A stretch of 64,000 nucleotides of DNA from contig NZ_LTAY01000037.1 in the NCBI RefSeq assembly GCF_002050515.1, positions 62,001-126,000 of the forward strand. Reading direction: 5' to 3'. The translations under genes were made by a program, and so were the position numbers. Under the pieces are notes generated by a model that had not been told where the DNA came from, searched no databases, and worked only from the letters and a program-made list of their open reading frames with translations. Position 1 is the first letter of the stretch, and every line of letters starts with the position of its first letter. Positions 1 through 8,852 of this stretch are shown here, in pieces. Source of the DNA: Clostridium thermobutyricum DSM 4928. Its GTDB lineage: Bacteria > Bacillota > Clostridia > Clostridiales > Clostridiaceae.

Positions 1-245
1 TTAATTTGATTATCTTTTTGTGTGTTAGCAATTTTAGTAGCTGCTAATTCTTTAACTATATCTGCTGTTGATACAAAATTAACTTTATTTGTTGATGTAT
101 CAGGAATATAATTCATTCCTGTTATTTCTTGGAATTCATCTTGTGTAATTTCTCCATTTATACCAGTCATTTGAGCTAAAGTATAAATATCAACTTGCTT
201 TCTTTCAAAAGCTTCTTTCCAAAAATTAAAATTTTTACTGTGCAT
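1..245 (-). CDS. XkdX-family phage protein, partial at the left edge
   Basis: The open frame starts at an ATG at 245-243 behind a good ribosome binding site (AAAGGAGTGATAAT) and runs off the left edge without a stop, so only about 81 codons are seen. The start reads MHSKNFNFWKEAFERKQVD and continues with an ...ITQDEFQEITGMNY... motif. That short pattern is typical of XkdX-like proteins, which are small proteins of unknown function found between the tail fibre and the holin/lysin genes of many Firmicute phages. It lies 13 bp after the adhesion gene in the same direction, so the lysis module is expected just outside the window. The family call is by motif only. Confidence 0.7.
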   Translation of the reverse strand, partial: MHSKNFNFWKEAFERKQVDIYTLAQMTGINGEITQDEFQEITGMNYIPDTSTNKVNFVSTADIVKELAATKIANTQKDNQI

Positions 246-258
246 ATTATCACTCCTT

Positions 259-2652
259 TTAACTTAAAAATCTCATGGCATCACCTATTTTCATTAAAGT
301 AAAAATAGTATCTCCATTTTCATTACCTGTAATCCAAAAGTCCTGACCTTTTGGCAGCCAAACCCTCACATCTTGATTACATAAACCACTTCTTCTAAAA
401 ACTATATGTGCGAGTGGGTCGCCTGAAGCTACATAGAAATATACTTTCCCACCTGCTGGAATTGCTGAATGGTCTATGTGTGTTATATCTGCAACGTGTT
501 GTCCATCAAGATAATAAGCTTTGTTAGGTTGTAACGTTAATGATGTAGCACCACTTATATACTCCATTTGTACGTTCCTATTTACCCAGTTATAAAGGTC
601 ATTTATTGATGAACTGTTACTTGCAATTTGACTTGTTAGCCTATCTATATCTTTTAATGTAGCACCTATATAAGTCCAATCTGTCCAACCTGTACTATTT
701 TTCATTCTCATTACTGGTGTTCTATGACCAACTGTTCCCGATTGGTGAGGATAGTATATTTGTAATATTCTATGTTCTTCAGCTACTCCGCTTTCATATA
801 CATTCAGTAATCCAAAACCATAAATTCCATTATCTAAAGTCAAAGGACTATTTTTAGTAAAAGGATTTATGGCTTGAACTTTATAACATCCCATGCTAGT
901 CATACCATTAAAATCATCACCTTGACCAATTGGTCCACATCCAAGAAATTCAGGTCTCCAATCTGACCATTGCCCATTCGAATCTGATGTGTAATTTCTG
1001 ATCCATTTTCTTGTTTGATAAAATGGATATGTTTGTCTAAATTCTTGTTGTATTCTACCATCATTCCCATAGTTAACAACTTCAAATACTATTGCACTTC
1101 CTTTTTCTAAATCTCCTAAAGGAGTATTCTTAAATCCATCTAGCCCTGTGTCCCACAAGAAACTTGAATTAGGTTGAATAAATGAATTACAATTGTGATC
1201 TACTGGTGCATTATCTATTGAAGCTTTTTCTAATTTGTTTTTAATATCCGTATTAGATAAACTATAGTCAGTAGCTATTGTTCCTTTTTCTAATTTAAGA
1301 CCATCTATCGTTAACCATGCAAAAGCAGTACACCTAAACCCGAACCTTACTTCTATATTTTTTATATTTGCTGGTGTAGTAAATGTTTTTACATATTTAA
1401 ACCAGTTTTCTCCATGACTTGCTAAATCAACATCCATATATAAATTTTCTTGAGTTCCATCATTTTTATTAAAATATAAAAAGCAACTTGAACTTATATC
1501 TCCTGCAGCATGTAAGCTCATATAATTAAATGATATTGTATAGGTTGTATTAGGCTGAATTATTTTATCATTCGTCCTAAATAATGATGTATAAGTATCA
1601 CCAAAACTATCACCTGCGCTTTGAAGACCTATTAATTTTTCATTATAGATGGATGTTTGTCTTTGGAATGTTTTATCAACAATAAGTTGAATATTTGGGG
1701 TATTATAAAACATTTGAATCGGATTAGCTAAATCTGTATTATCTAATAAGTTTGTTCCACCGAAATTTTTGATTCTATCCTGTTTATCAAAAGGTGATGG
1801 ACACCAATCGGTAGCCATAGTTCCTTTTTCAAGCTTGATTTTCGAAACATAAGCTTTATTATTATCGCTTACCCCACTACACTCTATCCTTAAACTTCCT
1901 GTACTTAAAGTTGGAGTAAATGTAAATACATATCTTTTCCATTCTGTTGTTAATTTTTTCATTCCCCATGCTGTCATGTTGTCAGCTAATGAAAAATAAA
2001 TGTTTGCTCCTTCCTTATCAGCTTTTGCATAGCAAGATATAGTATAAGTTCTTCCAACTTCATAATTTACATCTTGGTAAAAATAATTCCAATCGTACCA
2101 TAAAACTTCAACAGCGCAACCTTGAAATAAATTAGTTCTATCTATTTTTGCATCAACACCATTTTCACCTAAAATCCAGCCATAATCAAAATTTTGTGTA
2201 CCAGTTAATATGTTAGTTCCACCGATTTGATTAGCCGTAACATTCGTAACTGCTTGATTGACTTTATTAGTTAAATCATTTATCGCTTGACTTGTTCTAT
2301 TTTCTGAATTTGTAGCAGTTGAATTAGCATTATTTGCAGCATTATTTGCATTATTAGTAGCTTCAGTAGAATTATTTTTCAATGAATTAAACTCATTTTT
2401 CATTGAATCAAATTCATTAATTCTATTAGTTTCATTAGATTTTCGTTCGTTTTCATCTTGAACTCTAATTGATTCAGCTTGATTTATTTCATTTTTGAAA
2501 TTTTGAATATCTGTAGAAGTATCATTAACATGTTTTGTATTTGCTTCAACTTCAGTATTAATAGCTTCAATACCATCTGCTAATGATCCTCTAACCTCTT
2601 TACCATATACAGCGTGTCTTATCTTATCTGTATATTGACTTATATCAGCCAT
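259..2652 (-). CDS. Phage baseplate/tail adhesion protein (BppU-like N-terminus, two carbohydrate-binding-like repeats)
   Basis: A 797-residue protein of the tail tip. Residues 1-40 (KIRHAVYGKEVRGSLADGIEAINTE) match the conserved start of upper-baseplate / minor structural proteins of Gram-positive siphoviruses. Residues 40-140 are a predicted coiled coil rich in Asn and Ala. Residues about 143-285 and 298-465 look like two copies of a jelly-roll carbohydrate-binding module: each begins GGTN(I/L)L and ends LEKGT(M/I)ATD. Residues about 480-660 contain Trp-rich pyocin-knob-like segments (RNYTSDSNGQWSDW and NSTGWTDWTYIG). The C-terminal about 100 residues form a predicted beta-rich tip. Its start overlaps the Dit stop by one base (TAATG), behind AAAGGAGTT. 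Role, by family: host surface binding. Host receptor unknown. Confidence 0.8.
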   Translation of the reverse strand: MADISQYTDKIRHAVYGKEVRGSLADGIEAINTEVEANTKHVNDTSTDIQNFKNEINQAESIRVQDENERKSNETNRINEFDSMKNEFNSLKNNSTEATNNANNAANNANSTATNSENRTSQAINDLTNKVNQAVTNVTANQIGGTNILTGTQNFDYGWILGENGVDAKIDRTNLFQGCAVEVLWYDWNYFYQDVNYEVGRTYTISCYAKADKEGANIYFSLADNMTAWGMKKLTTEWKRYVFTFTPTLSTGSLRIECSGVSDNNKAYVSKIKLEKGTMATDWCPSPFDKQDRIKNFGGTNLLDNTDLANPIQMFYNTPNIQLIVDKTFQRQTSIYNEKLIGLQSAGDSFGDTYTSLFRTNDKIIQPNTTYTISFNYMSLHAAGDISSSCFLYFNKNDGTQENLYMDVDLASHGENWFKYVKTFTTPANIKNIEVRFGFRCTAFAWLTIDGLKLEKGTIATDYSLSNTDIKNKLEKASIDNAPVDHNCNSFIQPNSSFLWDTGLDGFKNTPLGDLEKGSAIVFEVVNYGNDGRIQQEFRQTYPFYQTRKWIRNYTSDSNGQWSDWRPEFLGCGPIGQGDDFNGMTSMGCYKVQAINPFTKNSPLTLDNGIYGFGLLNVYESGVAEEHRILQIYYPHQSGTVGHRTPVMRMKNSTGWTDWTYIGATLKDIDRLTSQIASNSSSINDLYNWVNRNVQMEYISGATSLTLQPNKAYYLDGQHVADITHIDHSAIPAGGKVYFYVASGDPLAHIVFRRSGLCNQDVRVWLPKGQDFWITGNENGDTIFTLMKIGDAMRFLS

Positions 2653-3356
2653 TATATTAACTCCTTTCTAAAATTAATATTTATAGTTCCATTACCATTA
2701 ACCAAAATATTATTTACTCCATTTTTGAGCTTTAATTTTTTTATATTATTAATTCCTGCTTTTAAATTAAAGGTAATTCCATTAATAATTAAATTCATAT
2801 CTGAACTACATTCTATAGTTGGAGAAACACTAACACCACGATTTACAATCTCTATATTTAATGAATTATTTATAGTATAAGAAGTGTATTCAGTAACATC
2901 TAAATTAAAGTTGAATGTGTCCCAAATATCTTCACCATAATTTAATAATCTAAAAGGATAACAATTAAATGTTAATGATAATTTTCCAGTTCTTCGAAGA
3001 AGTTCAAGGCTTGAAATATTATTTACTTTTCCAACAAAAAAGCCATCAATACCATCTATAACTATTTCAGAATTTAAAGTATTTAAAAGCCATGTTTGTA
3101 TATCACTTAATGAATTGAATAAAGCTATATTATCTGTACTTTTGTAAAAAAGAGTTATATCAATATTTCTATTGTTATAAAGTCTTTCTCCAAAATTAAT
3201 GACCCTATCAAAATTGATAGAGCCATTTACATAAGGAATATTTTCTTCAAAAGTTTTTGGAGTTGGGGCATGAATATAAAATTTTTCTATATATAATCCA
3301 AAATCATCAAAGCTGTTTTTATTATTAAAGTGTAATTGTCTATTCCCTACCACCAC
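2652..3356 (-). CDS. Distal tail protein (Dit)
   Basis: A 234-residue protein with the pattern of siphophage Dit, the hexameric hub that links the tail tube to the baseplate: FGLYIEKFYIHAPTPKTFEENIPYVNGSINFDR near the N-terminus, then ERLYNNRNIDITLFY, the LLNTLNSEIVIDGIDGFFVGKV strand region and LSLTFNCYPFRLL. It uses a GTG start behind AGAAAGGAG and overlaps the tape-measure 3' end by 17 bases, the usual order. The next gene is the adhesion protein, with no separate Tal (tail-associated lysin) gene between them, which is unusual. Confidence 0.85.
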   Translation of the reverse strand: MVVGNRQLHFNNKNSFDDFGLYIEKFYIHAPTPKTFEENIPYVNGSINFDRVINFGERLYNNRNIDITLFYKSTDNIALFNSLSDIQTWLLNTLNSEIVIDGIDGFFVGKVNNISSLELLRRTGKLSLTFNCYPFRLLNYGEDIWDTFNFNLDVTEYTSYTINNSLNIEIVNRGVSVSPTIECSSDMNLIINGITFNLKAGINNIKKLKLKNGVNNILVNGNGTININFRKELI

Positions 3357-6300
3357 GCATTCTCCTTTCTAACCTTTGCTTTTTGCCATTTATTTTGTCA
3401 GTCATATTAGCTAAGACATGTCCATCTAAATTAACTGAAAGATTTAAATTAATATCATTAGTATTATTAAAATCTTTATTGTTAATTATAGAATCAATAA
3501 GCCCTTGAGCTGTTTGTTTAGCAGTTTCTAAAACCATTTGTTCTGACATTTCATGATTATAAATTCTAGTTCCTGAGGGTAAATCATAAAGTTCTTCACC
3601 TCTTTCATGAAGGGTAGTAAATCCACCTTTAAAATGTGAATTTCCAGTCCAGTTATGAGGCATTGAATTAGCAGTTTGTGATAATGCATTTCCTAGAACT
3701 TCAAAAGATTTTTTAATAGGGTGCCAATTATCCCACCAGTTCGCTAACTTTTGCCATCTTGATAATATATCTCCAGTAGTAGTATCTACATTAGATTTAA
3801 TTGAACTATTCATATTAGTTATTTTATCAACCGCTTGATTTCGAGTTTCCTCTGCTGCATGTACTGTTTCATCACGTTGCCTTTTAGCATCTGCTATAAG
3901 TTTATCAGCTTGATCTGCACTAATAACTTTAGACTCATCCCTCATTCTTATAATTTCAGCTATTCTTTTATCACATTCTTGATTAGCTGCATTAATAGAA
4001 TCATCTCTTAATTTATTAAGTTGTTTAATCCTATCACTAGCCATTTGTGCTGTTATATTTTTAGAATTATCACTCATTCTTTCTAATATAACTTTAGATT
4101 GTACTTCATTTTCTGAAAGAGTTTTAACGGCTTGTTCTTTCATTTTATTTTGTAAATCCTCAATAGTCTTAGCTTCATCATTAGTTATTTGTCTATGCTG
4201 GTCCGCTGCTTTTTTAATAATTTCAGTTATTTTACTTTGTATCTCATTTACGTTATCTTTCTTTTTATTCCAAAAATCAGTAGTCTTTTTTAAAATATCT
4301 GCTTCTTCTTTACTACTTAAAACATTACTTTTAGCAAAAAAAGCTTTTTGACTATTCAATTCCTCATCTCTTTTTTTATCATTACCAGCTTTTATTTTAT
4401 CTCCCATCTCTTTATATAATTTTTGCATTTGAGTAGATTGATTTTTAGTTAATGCCACTGATTGATTAAGTGTATCAGTAAAATTTTTAATTGTTTCTTT
4501 TCTTTGTTTATCTGTTAATCCTTTTGTTGCATTAACCATTTGAGTATATTTAGATATTATTTCATTTTTATTTTTTTCAGTTAGAACTCCAGTATCACTA
4601 ACTAACTTTTGAAAATCTACAACCATATTATTACGTTGTTCTTCAGATAAATTACTAGATTTTTTGCTCATATCAGTAAAATTTTTAATAACCTTGTTTT
4701 TAGCTTCATTTGTAAATTTATCTGAATTCATTCTTAAATCCATTAATGAATCACTAGCTTTTTTATCTAAACTTAAATAAGCTCCAACAGCATTTTTAGT
4801 ACTTTCACTTATTTTAATAGTATCTGTTTGAACTTGAGCTGTCATAACTCCATGTGCTGTAGTAATTTGTTGAGATGAATATACAGCTTTATCTGCAAAT
4901 AAATCTACTGCTGGTGTAGCACTTGAATTTAAATATTCAGCTGTTTTATATCCTGCGTATCCAAGACCTGCAACTGCTGCTACTCCTGCAGTTATAGGCA
5001 AAGCTAACCCAGCAACTGTGGCACCAAATCCAGTAACCGCTGCTCCAGCTCCAGCAGTAGTTGCTCCAGCAACTTCAGCAGCTCCACCAACACTAAAAAG
5101 TGTTTTTGCAAAATCAGTAGCAGTTTCTGCCGCCTTTAGAGCTTTAAACTTTCCTACCATTTTTACTAGACCACCAACACCATTTGTTGCTACCCCTAGC
5201 CCTTTAGTTGCTGCAGTAAGCCCTATAAACCCTAATGCTAAATCTCCAATAAGTTTTAATTGACCTGGTGTTAATTTATTTAAAGCATCTGCAAAATTAC
5301 TAACAATATCAATTCCTCTAGTAACAATAGGTTCTAATGCTGTTCCTAATTTAATTCCATCATTTTTTAACTTATTTATACTTACTCTAAGCTTATATTC
5401 TGATGTATTACTCATTTTTTCAAATGCTTTTTCAGTAGATCCTGATGAATTATTCATTTGCTTTAGAATATCATTAAAATCTTTTCCACCATTGCTAGCT
5501 AAAGCAAGAGCACCAGTAACAGACCTAATATTACCAAACATATCGCCTAGTTTCACATTATTTTTCTTAGCATAACCTTGCAAAATGTTTAAAACATCAC
5601 TAACAGTTTTACCTTTTTTTATTAATCCTTCAAAACCTTCTCCAGTTAATTTTTTTAAGATTTTATCTGATTTACTACCAGTTTTATTTAACTCAGATAA
5701 CATAGCTTTATAGTTCGTTATAGCTTCACTAGTCTGTATACCTTGTTTAGTCATTAATGCTAATCCAGCACCAACTTGATTTAATTGAACTCCACTTTCT
5801 TTTGCAACTGGTATTAAAAGCCCTATGTTTTGTGATAACTGACCAACTGTTGTTTTACCTATATTTTGAGTTGCTATAAGAATATCACTATCTTTTGTTA
5901 CATCATCGACAGTTTGTCCATATGCATTATAAATAGATGTTAAAACATCAATAGTCTGAGCTGATGTTGCAAAACCCGCAGTCGCTAAGTCAGTAGCCTT
6001 TTTAACAAATCCTACTGAATCAGCTGTTTTTTGTCCAGCTGACATTGCATCATATGCATCATTTGCTATATCTTTAGCACTTATACCAGTTTGAGTTGAT
6101 AAGTTTAAAACTTGCTCTCTTAATTTACTTATCGGTTCTTCTGATTCATCTGCGATTGTACTCATTTTTGATACAGATGTACCAAAGTCCATAGATGCTT
6201 TTATAGAAGCAATACCGGCAATCTCTAATGGCACTGCAGCTTTCATCATTGAATTAGCTGCAGAATCAAATTTACTACCTAATTTCTGTATGTCTTCTCC

Positions 6301-6879
6301 TGTTTTCTTTAACTTTCTTGAAGCTTCAGAGAGTCCCCCTTCACGTTTTAAACTATCATTAAATCTTTTATTTGCAACTACAGTTCTATTTAAATCTGCT
6401 TCAGCATTCTTTAAAGTAGTTTGATAACCTTGAATTCTTTTAGCATTATTTTCTATTGATGAATCAACTTTATTATATTGTTCTTTAAGTTCTTTTAATT
6501 TTTTCTCAGAATCAGTAACAGCTTGATTATTTTTACCATAGGTTTTTTTAAGTTTTTCTAGATTAGACTCTTCTTTTTGTATGGCTTTATTTAATTTTTC
6601 TCTTTCAGATACATTTTTGTTAAGAGTTGTATTTGCTTTTTCTATATTTTCTTTATAAACAGCAATTTTTCTAGATTGTAATTCAATTTGTCTTTGTAAA
6701 GCTGCTTGAACTCTTTCTACATTCTGCGTTGTTCTTCCAAATGCTTCAAGACCTGAACTAGCGGCTTTAAATTCTGATTTTGTATTTTTTAATTCTGAAT
6801 TTACTCCTCTAAGTGTACTAGAATAACCTGAATCATCTAGTACCATCTTAGCCGTTATTCTTTTTTCTAAATCACTCAT
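3340..6879 (-). CDS. Tail tape measure protein
   Basis: The longest phage gene (1179 residues), set directly after the gpG/gpGT chaperone genes as in nearly all siphoviruses. It determines tail length and may take part in DNA delivery. Residues 1-200 are long charged coiled coil. A PhageMin_Tail-type core starts near residue 225 (MDFGTSVSKMSTIADES, then ISAKDIANDAYDAMSAGQ). A hydrophobic Gly/Ala-rich stretch lies at about 590-650. Residues 690-1000 contain degenerate repeats ending in NF or KY followed by Thr/Asn-rich stretches. A C-terminal Trp-rich piece (WQKLANWWDNWHPI) and an FKGGFTTLHERGEELY motif are common in clostridial tape measures. The ribosome binding site is AAAAAGGAGAAGAA. No lytic transglycosylase domain is seen. 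Confidence 0.92.
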   Translation of the reverse strand: MSDLEKRITAKMVLDDSGYSSTLRGVNSELKNTKSEFKAASSGLEAFGRTTQNVERVQAALQRQIELQSRKIAVYKENIEKANTTLNKNVSEREKLNKAIQKEESNLEKLKKTYGKNNQAVTDSEKKLKELKEQYNKVDSSIENNAKRIQGYQTTLKNAEADLNRTVVANKRFNDSLKREGGLSEASRKLKKTGEDIQKLGSKFDSAANSMMKAAVPLEIAGIASIKASMDFGTSVSKMSTIADESEEPISKLREQVLNLSTQTGISAKDIANDAYDAMSAGQKTADSVGFVKKATDLATAGFATSAQTIDVLTSIYNAYGQTVDDVTKDSDILIATQNIGKTTVGQLSQNIGLLIPVAKESGVQLNQVGAGLALMTKQGIQTSEAITNYKAMLSELNKTGSKSDKILKKLTGEGFEGLIKKGKTVSDVLNILQGYAKKNNVKLGDMFGNIRSVTGALALASNGGKDFNDILKQMNNSSGSTEKAFEKMSNTSEYKLRVSINKLKNDGIKLGTALEPIVTRGIDIVSNFADALNKLTPGQLKLIGDLALGFIGLTAATKGLGVATNGVGGLVKMVGKFKALKAAETATDFAKTLFSVGGAAEVAGATTAGAGAAVTGFGATVAGLALPITAGVAAVAGLGYAGYKTAEYLNSSATPAVDLFADKAVYSSQQITTAHGVMTAQVQTDTIKISESTKNAVGAYLSLDKKASDSLMDLRMNSDKFTNEAKNKVIKNFTDMSKKSSNLSEEQRNNMVVDFQKLVSDTGVLTEKNKNEIISKYTQMVNATKGLTDKQRKETIKNFTDTLNQSVALTKNQSTQMQKLYKEMGDKIKAGNDKKRDEELNSQKAFFAKSNVLSSKEEADILKKTTDFWNKKKDNVNEIQSKITEIIKKAADQHRQITNDEAKTIEDLQNKMKEQAVKTLSENEVQSKVILERMSDNSKNITAQMASDRIKQLNKLRDDSINAANQECDKRIAEIIRMRDESKVISADQADKLIADAKRQRDETVHAAEETRNQAVDKITNMNSSIKSNVDTTTGDILSRWQKLANWWDNWHPIKKSFEVLGNALSQTANSMPHNWTGNSHFKGGFTTLHERGEELYDLPSGTRIYNHEMSEQMVLETAKQTAQGLIDSIINNKDFNNTNDINLNLSVNLDGHVLANMTDKINGKKQRLERRMRGGRE

Positions 6880-6891
6880 TTCTTCTCCTTT

Positions 6892-7100
6892 TTATAAGAA
6901 AGGTACTTGTTCTATTGGAATAACTTTTTGAACATATTCACATTCCGTAGAATCATCATTTATTAAAGAATGGAGTTCCTCAAGTAAGTCTACAATTTCT
7001 CTAAAAGTAGAATCGAGGAACTCTTGTCTTGTAAAATTTAATTCTTTTTTAGCAATTAAAAAAAGCCTATTAAAGTTAAAAGGCTTTTCATTTAAATCTA
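6892..7100 (-). CDS. gpGT-type C-terminal extension of the tail assembly chaperone, made by -1 frameshifting
   Basis: This frame has no start codon of its own. It is entered by a -1 slip on the A9 run at 7109-7101 at the end of the upstream chaperone gene. It reads 69 residues from IDLNEKPFNF to IPIEQVPFL and stops at 6894-6892, 13 bp before the tape-measure start. The segment NFTRQEFLDSTFREIVDLL resembles the T domain of lambda-like gpGT and Gram-positive equivalents (Phe/Glu-Phe followed by ..REI..LL). The predicted fusion is 181 residues. By analogy, gpGT recruits the tail tube protein to gpG bound on the tape measure. The frame, position, slippery run and downstream hairpin all agree. Confidence 0.8.
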
Positions 7101-7109
7101 TTTTTTTTT
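7061..7109 (-). promoter_or_regulatory. Programmed -1 ribosomal frameshift signal (A9 slippery run plus hairpin)
   Basis: On the minus strand nine consecutive A residues (7109-7101) are followed at once by the zero-frame stop TAG (7100-7098). After 12 bases comes a stem with 8-bp arms (AAAAGCCT 7088-7081 and AGGCTTTT 7068-7061). Slippery run, nearby stop and stem at this spacing are the standard layout of a -1 frameshift site. The hairpin resembles an intrinsic terminator, but it lies inside the overlapping coding frame and ahead of the tape measure, which argues against termination. Confidence 0.7.
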
Positions 7110-7436
7110 AATTTCTTTTTCCTCATGTTCTTGTTCTTCATCAATTTTCTTAATTCCTATATACTCATAATAAATTTCTGTCGCTAAAGTAACAACTTCT
7201 TGTGTTAATTGCTGTGGCTCTAATTTATCAACCAATTCTTCTATTGTTAAAGGTTCTTTTCTTTCAGATATACAAGAACATTCTAAAACTCTTAAAGAAT
7301 TATTATATAGTTCTTTTCCATACATGACTCCATTTATAACAAGCCCAAAATTTTCATACTTGGCATCTATATCTAATATAGTTTTATTAGTCATCTTAAA
7401 ACTTAATATTTCACCTTTTAAGTCTAAAGTTAACAT
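7098..7436 (-). CDS. Tail assembly chaperone (gpG-like)
   Basis: A 112-residue protein between the tail tube and tape-measure genes, the fixed place of the tail assembly chaperone. It starts MLTLDLKGEILSFKMTNKTILDIDAKYENFGLVINGVMYG and ends in an acidic/lysine tail (DEEQEHEEKEIKKK). The last three lysine codons are the slippery A9 run. By analogy with lambda gpG it coats the tape measure and keeps it soluble before tube assembly. Sequence similarity in this family is low, so the call rests on position, size and the frameshift. Confidence 0.8.
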   Translation of the reverse strand: MLTLDLKGEILSFKMTNKTILDIDAKYENFGLVINGVMYGKELYNNSLRVLECSCISERKEPLTIEELVDKLEPQQLTQEVVTLATEIYYEYIGIKKIDEEQEHEEKEIKKK

Positions 7437-7453
7437 ATTTTACACCTTCCTTT

Positions 7454-8068
7454 TTATTGTGTTACTTTATTATCTGTTTGCTCTTCTAGTTCTTCTGCTA
7501 ATGTAACTTGGTTAAAGAAATTCTTTAAAAATTCTTGAGTAACATTAGGAGAGTCTGAGCTTACTTTATATTGCCACTTCCCATTTATTAAAGGTCTAAA
7601 ACTAGCTTGTATTTGTTTAGATTGATAATTTGTCTTTCCTTCTTGATCTTTAATAGTTTCATCTCCTAAACCACAAGTACCAGCATATAAAATGCCATAT
7701 TGTTTAACCCCTTGTGCTTTATCTGCTTCATATAAAAAAGCTACTGTAGGAGCTATATCATTACCATTTCTTATGAAACCTCCTGTTTTAGCTAATTTAT
7801 GACCCATTAGATAGCATTCATCTTCATCAGTTAAATCAGTTATATTTATAGTAACAGTAATATCTTCTAATGTTTGTTCAGTTAAAACTTTCCTTCCTTC
7901 ATGATAATAATCGTCACTATTTTGTTTTGGTTTTATTCCAAGTTGTTTAACTCCCTCTAGGTATCGAGGAGTATCAAAATCTATTTTTTCTAAAGTTTCT
8001 GTTTTTAAATGTGCTGCATATAATTTTGATATATTTACTACTGGTAAAATCTTTTGATTTTCTGACAT
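7454..8068 (-). CDS. Major tail (tube) protein
   Basis: A 204-residue protein with the size and pattern of phi13/SPP1-type major tail proteins. It opens with a KLYAAHLKTETLEKIDFDTPRYLEGVKQLGIKP segment, then TLEDITVTINITDLTDEDECYLMGHKLAKTGG, YEADKAQGVKQYGILYAGTCGL and a C-terminal strand-rich part (QASFRPLINGKWQYKVSSDSP). It forms the tail tube. It is flanked by the tail-completion genes upstream and the chaperone downstream, as expected. Confidence 0.88.
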   Translation of the reverse strand: MSENQKILPVVNISKLYAAHLKTETLEKIDFDTPRYLEGVKQLGIKPKQNSDDYYHEGRKVLTEQTLEDITVTINITDLTDEDECYLMGHKLAKTGGFIRNGNDIAPTVAFLYEADKAQGVKQYGILYAGTCGLGDETIKDQEGKTNYQSKQIQASFRPLINGKWQYKVSSDSPNVTQEFLKNFFNQVTLAEELEEQTDNKVTQ

Positions 8069-8095
8069 TTTAAAATTCCTTCTTTCTTTATAAAA

Positions 8096-8446
8096 TTAAT
8101 AAGGTAATGAAATATTAAATCTCATTACCTTATGATATAATCCTGTTTTATTTTCATATAAATCTATTGCTTGATCTCTACAATATCCTGCATTAATCAA
8201 TACAGATTTAATCTCATTTTCTAATTCTGAATAATTTCCTAAGCTAAAGATATCTACCTGAACTGTATATTTAGTATAATTTTCTTTTCCTTCTGAATAT
8301 TCAGCTCCAGTTTCACTAATAACCATATATTCTATATAAGGAGCAATAGGATTATTGGCATGTATAAAATGTACTTTTTTATCTCCAGTTAAATTTAATA
8401 CAGAATCAGTTTTTAATGTATTCAATAAATGCTGTTTTATATTCAT
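8096..8446 (-). CDS. Tail completion / tail terminator-like protein
   Basis: A 116-residue protein directly before the tail tube gene. It starts MNIKQHLLNTLKTDSVLNLTGDKKVHFIHANNPIAPYIEYMVISE, includes YTKYTVQVDIFSLGNYSELENEIKSVLINAGY and ends VMRFNISLPY. This is the pattern of the small gp17/gpU-like tail terminator group, which caps the tube at the neck. The family is fast-evolving, so the assignment combines the strand pattern, the size and the position. Confidence 0.7.
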   Translation of the reverse strand: MNIKQHLLNTLKTDSVLNLTGDKKVHFIHANNPIAPYIEYMVISETGAEYSEGKENYTKYTVQVDIFSLGNYSELENEIKSVLINAGYCRDQAIDLYENKTGLYHKVMRFNISLPY

Positions 8447-8449
8447 TTT

Positions 8450-8806
8450 TTACCTCATTTTAGTTAAAATAACTTCTGCCATTTCACTCACTGCTTTCTC
8501 TGAATTAGAGTCTACACTTCTTTCAAAGTAACCTACATGGGCTTTTTGTTCACTAGTCCCAAACTCTTGAAATACATCATAAAAAGCTTTAGACCTAGCT
8601 ACCCCTTCCATTGCTAAATCTTTTTCTCTTACTGTAACTTTTATTTCAGATAATTTTTTATTTTTCCCTTTTGGAGTGTCTTTCTCTAAACCATCAGCAA
8701 TAACTGTAATACCTCTTTTAACAGCTTTTCTTCTATCAGATTGACTGAGAACCATATTTCCTAAAAGTTTTTCAAAGTCTTCGATTCCTTCAAGCTCTAT
8801 ACTCAT
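8450..8806 (-). CDS. HK97 gp10-like tail component / head-tail joining protein
   Basis: About 118 residues. The start at 8806 (MSIELEGIEDFEKLLGNM) is preferred over an upstream in-frame ATG at 8821, because only the former has a purine-rich site (GAGGCA) at a suitable distance. The upstream one sits in a run of T. The motifs KAVKRGITVIADGLEKDTPKGKNKK, FYDVFQEFGTSEQKAHVGYFERSVD and the C-terminal AEVILTKMR match the HK97-gp10 / minor tail family. An intrinsic terminator from the upstream membrane gene lies just before its start. Confidence 0.8.
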   Translation of the reverse strand: MSIELEGIEDFEKLLGNMVLSQSDRRKAVKRGITVIADGLEKDTPKGKNKKLSEIKVTVREKDLAMEGVARSKAFYDVFQEFGTSEQKAHVGYFERSVDSNSEKAVSEMAEVILTKMR

Positions 8807-8825
8807 AAATAATTGCCTCATAAAA

Positions 8826-8852
8826 AAAAGAGCTTAATTAATAAGCTCTTTT
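8826..8852 (-). terminator. Intrinsic terminator inside the late operon
   Basis: Perfect arms AAAAGAGCTTA and TAAGCTCTTTT around a short loop, followed on the minus strand by eight T residues. It overlaps the last codons of the small membrane protein gene and lies between it and the gp10-like gene. In a continuous late transcript this would stop RNA polymerase before the tail genes, so it probably belongs to a separately transcribed insert or is read through by antitermination. Confidence 0.8.

Noticed and set aside
5018-5263. Plus-strand Pro/Ala-rich reading frame opposite the tape measure
   Set aside because: It is the mirror of the Ala/Gly-rich hydrophobic stretch of the tape measure; no start signal.
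7061-7088. Hairpin plus T-rich sequence that looks like a terminator after gpG
   Set aside because: It lies within the -1 coding frame and ahead of the tape measure in the same operon; a frameshift-stimulating role fits better.
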